Part shown: positions 1-4,601 of the stretch, one piece after another | Numbering within the stretch: position 1 is the stretch's first letter | Layout: each line of letters starts with the position of its first letter | Assembly: GCA_946546075.1 (NCBI GenBank) | Contig: CAMNNV010000083.1 | Span: 1 to 6,123, forward strand | Source of the DNA: an uncultured Bacillota bacterium | GTDB lineage: Bacteria > Bacillota > Clostridia > Peptostreptococcales > Anaerovoracaceae | Length of the DNA stretch: 6,123 bases | Reading direction: 5' to 3' | Notes under the pieces: generated by a model | Database searches by the model: none | Seen by the model: the letters and a program-made list of their open reading frames with translations, nothing else | Told to the model about the DNA's origin: nothing | Translations under genes and position numbers: made by a program

Positions 1-110
1 ACTTCTTAGTACCAAGTGTTAAGTATGTTCCTGACATCATCTTCTATGAGATCGAACCAAGACTCAGAAGAGGTGAGAGACCGGGTCAGGGCCTGATCGA
101 ATCAATCTAA
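1..110 (+). CDS. C-terminal 35 codons of an unidentified protein (5' end outside window)
   Basis: An open frame entering from the left edge, with its first full codon at base 3, ends at TAA 108-110. It encodes 35 residues beginning FLVPSVKYVP and ending GQGLIESI, with a charged Arg/Glu-rich stretch (EPRLRRGERPG) near the end. The codon style (AGA arginine, ATC isoleucine) matches the genes that follow, so this is probably a real coding tail and not chance. I do not recognise the family. It does not look like the end of PhnX (phosphonoacetaldehyde hydrolase) as I remember that family, but the fragment is too short to exclude it or any other partner of the downstream PhnW-like enzyme. It lies 80 bp upstream of the transporter with no convincing terminator or promoter between them, so co-transcription is inferred. 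Confidence 0.6.
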   Translation, partial: FLVPSVKYVPDIIFYEIEPRLRRGERPGQGLIESI

Positions 111-128
111 CTATCTTGTTATAAACCT

Positions 129-153
129 GGCCTCTGAGTAAAACTCAGGGGCC
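129..153 (+). other. Intercistronic hairpin before the transporter gene
   Basis: Bases 129-139 (GGCCTCTGAGT) pair with 143-153 (ACTCAGGGGCC) around an AAA loop. This gives an 11-bp RNA stem with one U:G wobble (133:149). No U-tract follows (next bases TGCCATCTAAAAC), so it does not look like a standard Rho-independent terminator. It sits between the stop of the upstream partial gene and the ribosome binding site of the transporter. An intercistronic stability or processing element, or partial attenuation, is possible. The function is inferred only from position and structure. Confidence 0.5.
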
Positions 154-190
154 TGCCATCTAAAACTTAATATTAAGAAGGAGAAGTGTT

Positions 191-1519
191 ATGGAAAACA
201 ACAAGAAAACCGTTGATTACCTTGGCTACACTCCTGAAGAATACAAGTATTTTAACAAGAATGCGTGGATAGTGCTTATAGCATTTTCGATTATATACTG
301 CTTCCTCTATTGCGGCAGACTTAACCTGAGTTACATTATGCCGCAGATGATGGCGGAAGAAGGCTGGACAGAGATGGATCTTGGAATCCTTTCCTCCATC
401 CTGTTCTGGACTTATGGTATGGGTCACATGTTCAACGGCAGACTTGGTGAGATCTTCGGAGTTAACAAATTTATTGTAGCCGGATTATTCCTTTCAGCTA
501 TAGCAAATCTGCTTATCGGTTTCCAGTCAAGTCTGGTGATCATCGCGATCTGCTGGGGATTCAATGGATATTTCCAGTCAATGCTTTGGGGACCTGGTAT
601 GGCCCTGCTGTCCAACTGGTGGCCTAGAAACAAGAGAGGTTTTGCAACAGGTTTTGCAAATGCATTCTCAGGTCTCGGACAGTGCTTCGCAGCTATTACC
701 GTTTCGATCGGTGTAGTAGTGCTTCCAAGTATAGGCTGGAGAGCAGGATTCATAGTTCCTGTATTCTTCATGGTTGCAGCAGGTATCGTATATATCATCC
801 TTACGAAAGAGAACCCGACCAAGATCGGACTCAAGGAATATGTCGATCCTGATAAAGTCAGTAATGCTCAGGATGAAGAGCTCAAGGCTCTCGTTAAGGA
901 AAAAGGGAAATTATATCCTTACATTTATCTGTTCAGTAAATGGAGATTCGACTGCTGGCTGTTCATCATAGCAGGTTCCAGCATCGCAAGATACGGACTT
1001 CTCACATGGGTTCCTACATATTATGTACAGGAATTCGGTGTAGACGTTAAGGAGGGAGCACTGGGAACGATCCTCCTGCCACTGGGTATGGCATTCGGTA
1101 CGTTCATCATCCCATGGATCTCCGATAAATACTTCTCAGAGAACAGAATTCCGCTCGTAGTTATATGCGCAGCTGTTGCAGGAGCAACCGTATTCTTCTT
1201 CAGACTCGTTGAACCTGGCACACTGGCTGGAGTACTCCTCTTTACTGCAGGATTCTTCATCTACGCGATCAACGGTCTCGTTTGGGCATACGCTACAGAC
1301 GTAGGCGGAAGAGCATTCGCAGGAACAGCTTCAGGCGTACTCGATGCATTCGCATATCTGGGTGCTGCATGTCAGGCTCTGTTCTTCGGAAGCGTTCTTT
1401 CCAGCAGCGGTAACTGGACACTCGTATTCACTTGCGTAGCAGGTGTTTGCGCAGCGATCATCGTTATATCAATTATCGCAGGTTCCGGCATTAAGAAAAA
1501 GCCGGAAAGTGAAGAGTAA
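191..1519 (+). CDS. MFS transporter, organophosphate:phosphate antiporter (GlpT/UhpT-like) family
   Basis: A 442-residue inner-membrane protein with about 12 hydrophobic segments. Six lie before and six after a charged central loop (about residues 206-248), the size and layout usual for OPA-family major facilitator proteins. From memory it aligns with GlpT in several places: YCGRLNLSYIMP (R43, at the place of GlpT Arg45), MLWGPGMALLSNWWP (131-145), ENPTKIGL after helix 6 (207-214), and IARYGLLTWVPTYY (R267, at the place of GlpT Arg269). Those two arginines bind the substrate phosphate in GlpT, so a phosphate- or phosphonate-bearing substrate is likely. GlpT His165 appears not to be conserved (the region reads NAFSGLGQ), so the substrate need not be glycerol-3-phosphate. 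The start is set by AAGGAG at 178-183, 7 nt before ATG. The downstream PhnW-like gene suggests uptake of 2-aminoethylphosphonate or a relative. A sugar-phosphate or phosphoglycerate substrate remains possible. Confidence 0.85.
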   Translation: MENNKKTVDYLGYTPEEYKYFNKNAWIVLIAFSIIYCFLYCGRLNLSYIMPQMMAEEGWTEMDLGILSSILFWTYGMGHMFNGRLGEIFGVNKFIVAGLFLSAIANLLIGFQSSLVIIAICWGFNGYFQSMLWGPGMALLSNWWPRNKRGFATGFANAFSGLGQCFAAITVSIGVVVLPSIGWRAGFIVPVFFMVAAGIVYIILTKENPTKIGLKEYVDPDKVSNAQDEELKALVKEKGKLYPYIYLFSKWRFDCWLFIIAGSSIARYGLLTWVPTYYVQEFGVDVKEGALGTILLPLGMAFGTFIIPWISDKYFSENRIPLVVICAAVAGATVFFFRLVEPGTLAGVLLFTAGFFIYAINGLVWAYATDVGGRAFAGTASGVLDAFAYLGAACQALFFGSVLSSSGNWTLVFTCVAGVCAAIIVISIIAGSGIKKKPESEE

Positions 1520-1585
1520 GTCAAATCGCATTGTGTGACGTTTTATACATTGACTGAGCACATGATCAATTAAGGAGGTAAAACG

Positions 1586-2725
1586 ATGGCAACATATCCT
1601 AAAGTAAAAAGAAACGTTTTGTTAAATCCAGGTCCTGCAACGACCACAGATACAGTAAAATACGCACAGGTAGTTCCGGATATCTGCCCGAGAGAAAAAG
1701 AATTCGGCCAGATCATGAAAGACATGGGGGAAGACCTCGTAAAGATCGTACACGGCGATCTGGACAAATATACTGCAGTACTGTTTACAGGCTCAGGAAC
1801 GATAAACATCGACTCCACAGTAAGTTCACTGGTACCGGAAGGTAAGAAAATCCTGGTTCTGGACAATGGTGCTTATTCCGGAAGAGCTGCTGAAGTTGCA
1901 CAGTACTATCACATGGACTACATTGATCTGAAACTGCCTATCACAGAGCCTATCGATGTTGCAAAGGCTGAGGAGGCTATCAAGTCAGATCCTGATATCG
2001 CAGTAGTATACTGCTGCCACCATGAGACAGGTACTGGTATCCTGAACCCGATCAGAGAGATCGGTGCTGTAGCTCACAAGTATGACAAGATCTTCGTAGT
2101 AGATACGACTTCAACGTATGCAATGATCCCTATCGATATGGATAAGGATAATCTGGACTTCGTAATGGCTTCCGCTCAGAAGGGACTTATGTCGATGACA
2201 GGCCTCTCCTATGTAGTTGGTAACACGGCTATGATCGAAGCTTCGAAGAACAACCCTACGAGATCATACTATACGAACCTGTTCATGCAGTATGACTTCA
2301 TCAAGAACAAGGGTGAAATGCACTTCACACCTCCTGTACAGACGGTATATGCTACGAAGCAGGCTATCAAGGAGTACTGGGAAGTTGGCGAACAGGCCAA
2401 GTGGGAGAGACACCAGTCCGTATGGGAAGCTCTCTATAAAGGCCTGGACAAGCTGGGATTCAAGACGATCATTCCTAGAGAATGGCAGTCCAAGCTGGTA
2501 ATCTCCGTTCTTTATCCGGATGATCCAAACTTCGACTTCCAGACATTCCATGATTATCTCTATGCAAGAGGATTCACGATCTATCCAGGAAAGGTATCAG
2601 ATATGCCTACATTCAGACTCTGTGCTCTTGGTACGATCACACCTGCAGACATCGAAGACTTCTTCGTAGTAGTTGAGCAGGCCATGAAGGATCTGAAGAT
2701 TCAGGTACCGTGCGTCTATAAATAA
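1586..2725 (+). CDS. phnW: PhnW-like class V aminotransferase (2-aminoethylphosphonate:pyruvate transaminase family)
   Basis: A 379-residue cytoplasmic fold-type I PLP enzyme, slightly longer than the roughly 367 residues of Salmonella PhnW. The N-terminal NVLLNPGPATTTDTVK matches the PhnW opening. TGSGTINID (68-76) is the cofactor phosphate-binding region, D173 in VVDTTS should contact the pyridine nitrogen, and K199 in SAQKG is the expected Schiff-base lysine. YPGKVSDMPTFRLCALG (333-349) matches the PhnW C-terminal motif, with R344 at the place of the substrate-carboxylate arginine. The expected reaction is 2-AEP + pyruvate to phosphonoacetaldehyde + L-alanine. Related members use alanine-glyoxylate or ureidoglycine-glyoxylate, and residues near the lysine differ from Salmonella (GLMSMTGLSYV against CIQGVPGFAFV), so substrate is inferred. 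AAGGAGGT (1572-1579) lies 6 nt before ATG. The 66-bp gap after the transporter has no terminator, which supports an operon. No cytidylyltransferase fusion is present. Confidence 0.75.
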   Translation: MATYPKVKRNVLLNPGPATTTDTVKYAQVVPDICPREKEFGQIMKDMGEDLVKIVHGDLDKYTAVLFTGSGTINIDSTVSSLVPEGKKILVLDNGAYSGRAAEVAQYYHMDYIDLKLPITEPIDVAKAEEAIKSDPDIAVVYCCHHETGTGILNPIREIGAVAHKYDKIFVVDTTSTYAMIPIDMDKDNLDFVMASAQKGLMSMTGLSYVVGNTAMIEASKNNPTRSYYTNLFMQYDFIKNKGEMHFTPPVQTVYATKQAIKEYWEVGEQAKWERHQSVWEALYKGLDKLGFKTIIPREWQSKLVISVLYPDDPNFDFQTFHDYLYARGFTIYPGKVSDMPTFRLCALGTITPADIEDFFVVVEQAMKDLKIQVPCVYK

Positions 2726-2768
2726 TGACACGATCATACTCAAACCTTAAAACGTTGTAGTGTCAAAA

Positions 2769-2795
2769 GCCCCCCGGCGTCTGCTGCCGGGGGGC
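2769..2795 (+). terminator. GC-rich hairpin after the aminotransferase gene, probable terminator
   Basis: A perfect 10-bp stem, GCCCCCCGGC (2769-2778) with GCCGGGGGGC (2786-2795), encloses a 7-nt loop. It lies 43 bp after the aminotransferase stop and is preceded by AAAA. The plus-strand tail is GTCCTCCG, a poor U-tract, while on the minus strand the stem is followed by TTTT. It is far more GC-rich than its surroundings. It is likely a first terminator or a 3'-end-protecting hairpin for the plus-strand operon, and possibly a backup terminator for the opposing operon. Confidence 0.6.
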
Positions 2796-2822
2796 GTCCT
2801 CCGTATAGGTGTAAGATATATG

Positions 2823-2864
2823 AATAAAAGACCGAACATCTGATGAGATGAGCGGTCTTTTATT
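2823..2864. terminator. Bidirectional Rho-independent terminator
   Basis: AATAAAAGACCG (2823-2834) and CGGTCTTTTATT (2853-2864) form a perfect 12-bp inverted repeat. A second stem inside it, CATCT (2837-2841) with AGATG (2846-2850), closes on a GATG loop across a 2x2 internal loop. The A-run on one arm becomes a U-run on whichever strand is transcribed, the classical bidirectional layout. It lies between the plus-strand aminotransferase (stop at 2725) and the minus-strand response regulator (stop at 2895), so it should end both transcripts. Confidence 0.88.
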
Positions 2865-2894
2865 CTGATGACGTATCGTGTCAGATATCTCTGA

Positions 2895-3611
2895 TCATGC
2901 ACTGACTAGTTTATAGCCGACGCCGCGGACCGTCTTGATGTAGTCGGGGCCGCCCGTAGCCTGCTGGATCTTTTTGCGAAGGTTGCTGATGTGGACCATG
3001 ACAGGGCGCACATCATCATCCATACCGTAGGAGTCCCAGATGCTGTTGAATATCTGCTGGCTCGTGAAGACCCTGTTCGGATATTTACAAAAGAGTGCGA
3101 GCAGATCGAACTCCTTTGCCGTCAGATGGACGGGCTTGCCTGATATCGTGACGGTGTGAGCCGACATATCGATCAGGATCTTATCTACTTTTATTGTGTT
3201 TGACTTTGGTTCGTGGAATTCGGCTGCTTCGCTGCGCTGTTCCAGTTTATATCTTCTGAGATGGGCCTTGACTCTGGCAACCAGCTCTGCCGGGCTGAAA
3301 GGTTTCGTGATGTAATCGTCACCGCCTATGCTCAGTCCCATTACTTTATCGATATCCTGCCCCTTGCAGCTTATAAAGACTACAGGGACAGTGCTTTCTT
3401 CGCGGATCTTACTGCATAGTTCATAACCTGACATATCCGGCATAACGACGTCAAGAAGGATCAGATCCGGTTTCTCTGCTTCAGCCAGTTCCACTGCTTT
3501 GGTGCTGTCCGTTGTCCAGACCGTATCATAACCTTCTCTGGTGAGGTACAGCTTGATCAGCTGCACGATCTCCATTTCGTTATCCACTATCATTATTTTT
3601 TCTTTTGACAT
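2895..3611 (-). CDS. OmpR/PhoB-family response regulator (VanR-like), no kinase adjacent
   Basis: A 238-residue cytoplasmic transcription regulator of normal length for the family. The receiver domain (about 4-118) has phospho-acceptor D54 in LLDVVMPDMSG, S81 at the conserved Ser/Thr position and K103 in DDYITKPF. The acidic pair at the end of strand 1 reads VDNE, so N11 stands where the Mg-binding aspartate (CheY Asp13) is usual. The winged-helix DNA-binding domain (about 137-236) shows LTAKEFDLLALF, QQIFNSIW, VHISNLRKKI and IKTVRGVGYKL. It lies 14 bp after the sirtuin gene; its AAAGGA site (3626-3621) is 9 nt before ATG and touches the sirtuin stop. A bidirectional terminator follows 30 bp beyond its stop. 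No histidine kinase gene is in the window, so its partner and targets are unknown. Family assignment is firm; the VanR-like label is by resemblance only and does not imply vancomycin resistance. Confidence 0.93.
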   Translation of the reverse strand: MSKEKIMIVDNEMEIVQLIKLYLTREGYDTVWTTDSTKAVELAEAEKPDLILLDVVMPDMSGYELCSKIREESTVPVVFISCKGQDIDKVMGLSIGGDDYITKPFSPAELVARVKAHLRRYKLEQRSEAAEFHEPKSNTIKVDKILIDMSAHTVTISGKPVHLTAKEFDLLALFCKYPNRVFTSQQIFNSIWDSYGMDDDVRPVMVHISNLRKKIQQATGGPDYIKTVRGVGYKLVSA

Positions 3612-3620
3612 GAATTCACA

Positions 3621-3626
3621 TCCTTT
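3621..3626 (-). promoter_or_regulatory. Response regulator ribosome binding site overlapping the sirtuin stop
   Basis: On the minus strand the junction reads TGAAAGGATGTGAATTC followed by ATG. The sirtuin TGA (3628-3626) shares its last A with the AAAGGA ribosome binding site, 9 nt before the regulator start at 3611. This arrangement suggests translational coupling. An ATG inside it (3621-3619) is followed at once by TGA and is out of frame with the regulator, so it is not the start. Confidence 0.7.
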
Positions 3627-4360
3627 CAGATCTGTATCTGATCCAGGACTCTGCCGATAGGGCCGTTGATAACCAAGTCAGCTTCGCTGTCGTATCGGGT
3701 GGTGGATTTATTGATAACTACTAATTTATTGCCATTGAAATGTTCTGCAAGCCCTGCGGCAGGGTATACCGACATGGATGTACCGCCGATGATCAGCATA
3801 TCGGCTTTTTTGATCAGGTCCGTAGCTCTGCCGAGAAGTTCGGCGTCCAGCTCTTCATCGTAGAGGACCACATCGGGCTTGATCAGGCTGCCGCACTCAT
3901 CACAGTATGGCACTTTATCCTTGCAGTTGTCTTCATTCATTATATAATCGAGGTCAAAAAACTTGCCGCACTCGGTGCAGTAGTTCCTGTGTATCGAGCC
4001 GTGAAGCTCTATCACATCGCTGCTGCCTGCCTTTTGGTGGAGCCCGTCGATATTTTGGGTGATGATACCGGAAAGCTTACCGGTTTTCTCCAGTCTCACT
4101 AATGCTCTGTGGGCACCGTTTGGCTCCGCGTCGCGATGGACAAGGTTCTTCTTATAGTAATCAAAAAATGTCGATGTATGCTTCTTGAAAAATCCGGCTG
4201 AAATGATTTCCTCTGCCAGGTAGCCATATTCAGTGAGAGCAGCATAGAGCCCCTGCGGGGACCGAAAGTCCGGGATACCGCTCTCTGTGGATACGCCCGC
4301 GCCTCCGAGGAATACGATTCGCTTGCTGGATTCGATCATCTTTTGCAATTGAACTTCCAT
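3626..4360 (-). CDS. cobB: NAD-dependent protein deacetylase, Sir2 family (CobB-type sirtuin)
   Basis: A 244-residue cytoplasmic sirtuin of the usual bacterial length that removes acetyl groups from protein lysines, using NAD+ and releasing nicotinamide and O-acetyl-ADP-ribose. The NAD-binding motif GGAGVSTESGIPDFRS spans 19-34, TQNIDGLHQKAG is at 101-112, and catalytic H120 is in ELHGS. The zinc cysteines are C128/C131 and C153/C156. GTSMSVYPAA (193-202) closes the Rossmann fold. It resembles Thermotoga maritima Sir2 throughout (TQNID, SLIKPDVV, VYPAA). There is no macrodomain or extra N-terminal tail, and the desuccinylase Tyr/Arg pair is not evident, so deacetylation is the expected main activity. 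ATG 4360 is supported by GGAGGT at 4373-4368, 7 nt upstream. It is first in a two-gene operon with the response regulator and divergent from rpoB. A PerR-like palindrome lies 39-53 bp upstream. Confidence 0.95.
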   Translation of the reverse strand: MEVQLQKMIESSKRIVFLGGAGVSTESGIPDFRSPQGLYAALTEYGYLAEEIISAGFFKKHTSTFFDYYKKNLVHRDAEPNGAHRALVRLEKTGKLSGIITQNIDGLHQKAGSSDVIELHGSIHRNYCTECGKFFDLDYIMNEDNCKDKVPYCDECGSLIKPDVVLYDEELDAELLGRATDLIKKADMLIIGGTSMSVYPAAGLAEHFNGNKLVVINKSTTRYDSEADLVINGPIGRVLDQIQI

Positions 4361-4397
4361 TATGTATACCTCCGATTAACTAGTCGTCGCATCATTG

Positions 4398-4429
4398 TTT
4401 ATAATAATTGTAACATTAAGAAAGGTACA
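4398..4429 (-). promoter_or_regulatory. Possible promoter of the sirtuin/response-regulator operon
   Basis: Minus-strand TATTAT (4406-4401), overlapped by TATAAA (4403-4398), is a reasonable -10 about 40 bp before the sirtuin ATG. The hexamer 17 bp upstream is TGTACC (4429-4424), a weak -35 matching TTGACA at 3 of 6 positions. The -10 lies inside the PerR-like palindrome. A promoter must exist in this divergent gap, but its exact position is uncertain. Confidence 0.35.
4399..4413. promoter_or_regulatory. PerR-box-like palindrome upstream of the sirtuin
   Basis: TTATAATAATTGTAA matches the published PerR-box consensus TTATAATNATTATAA at 13 of the 14 specified positions; the one difference is G at 4410. 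PerR is the metal-dependent peroxide-sensing repressor of the Fur family in Gram-positive bacteria. The box covers the likely -10 of the minus-strand sirtuin promoter, a place where binding would repress. It is more than 100 bp upstream of the rpoB promoter, so it probably acts only on the sirtuin side. The region is AT-rich, which raises the chance of coincidence, and no perR gene is in the window. Confidence 0.55.
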
Positions 4430-4449
4430 GGATTTTAAAGATTTCATAA

Positions 4450-4503
4450 AGATTGAAAACATGGGTATTATTTGCTCATTGATTCAGAAAAAAATTTCAA
4501 TCT
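4450..4503. repeat. Spaced 9-bp inverted repeat in the divergent promoter region
   Basis: AGATTGAAA (4450-4458) and TTTCAATCT (4495-4503) are exact reverse complements with 36 bp between them. They lie upstream of both inferred start sites, so they are unlikely to form an RNA hairpin in either main transcript. A pair of regulator half-sites is possible, but chance in AT-rich sequence is also possible. Confidence 0.3.
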
Positions 4504-4518
4504 ATTTAAAATAATTCC

Positions 4519-4547
4519 TTGCCCGTTTGACATCATGGTGCTATAAT
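4519..4547 (+). promoter_or_regulatory. Sigma-A (sigma-70 type) promoter for rpoB
   Basis: A consensus -10 TATAAT (4542-4547) lies exactly 17 bp downstream of TTGCCC (4519-4524), a 4-of-6 match to the -35 consensus. Transcription should start near 4554, leaving a leader of about 45 nt before rpoB. A perfect TTGACA at 4527-4532 is only 9 bp from this -10; used as a -35 with normal spacing it would need the poor -10 TAACTT (4550-4555). The TTGCCC/TATAAT pairing is therefore preferred. CTTGCCC recurs at 4553-4559 near the expected start site, with no clear meaning. Confidence 0.65.
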
Positions 4548-4584
4548 ATTAACTTGCCCTGCAAATGTAATCTGTTAAATATAT

Positions 4585-4601
4585 AAGGAGTGATGATAAT
4601 G
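4585..4601 (+). promoter_or_regulatory. rpoB ribosome binding site and start choice
   Basis: AAGGAG (4585-4590) precedes two in-frame ATG codons, at 4593 and 4599 (ATG ATA ATG). The first is only 2 nt from the site, too close for normal initiation; the second is 8 nt away. The start is therefore placed at 4599, giving a protein beginning MPNPIQLGRTER. Confidence 0.75.

Larger units (their letters stand above)
2726..2883. repeat. 9-bp inverted repeat enclosing the convergent intergenic region
   Basis: TGACACGAT at 2726-2734, directly after the aminotransferase stop codon, is the exact reverse complement of ATCGTGTCA at 2875-2883, just beyond the bidirectional terminator. The arms enclose both hairpins. 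No flanking target-site duplication is evident, so a small mobile element is not supported. The left arm can also pair over 6 bp with GTGTCA at 2760-2765. The match may be chance or part of a larger fold of the 3' untranslated region. Confidence 0.35.

Noticed and set aside
173..834. Two open frames on the minus strand opposite the transporter gene (173-427 and 424-834)
   Set aside because: They lie wholly or almost wholly under a well-supported membrane transporter, have no family resemblance I can see, and are best explained as shadows of its codon pattern.
1521..1549. Possible promoter before the aminotransferase (TATACA at 1544-1549)
   Set aside because: The hexamer 17 bp upstream is TCAAAT, a poor -35, and operon transcription from upstream explains the gene adequately.
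2264..2551. Open frames on both strands inside the aminotransferase gene (2264-2551 minus, 2292-2501 plus)
   Set aside because: The aminotransferase frame carries all the conserved PLP-enzyme motifs across this stretch; the other frames show no domain.
2726..2883. Small non-autonomous mobile element bounded by 9-bp terminal inverted repeats
   Set aside because: No target-site duplication flanks the arms and no other copy is in the window; two ordinary terminators between convergent genes explain most of the structure.
2895..3611. Vancomycin-resistance regulator vanR
   Set aside because: The protein resembles VanR in general OmpR-family features, but no vanS, vanH, vanA-type ligase or vanX is present, so no resistance role is supported.
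3740..4102. A 120-codon plus-strand frame opposite the sirtuin
   Set aside because: It overlaps the catalytic and zinc-binding core of the sirtuin on the other strand and has no recognisable motif.
4527..4547. Consensus TTGACA followed by consensus TATAAT
   Set aside because: The spacer is only 9 bp, far from the 16-18 bp needed for a joint -35/-10; TTGCCC at 4519 has the correct 17-bp spacing to the same -10.
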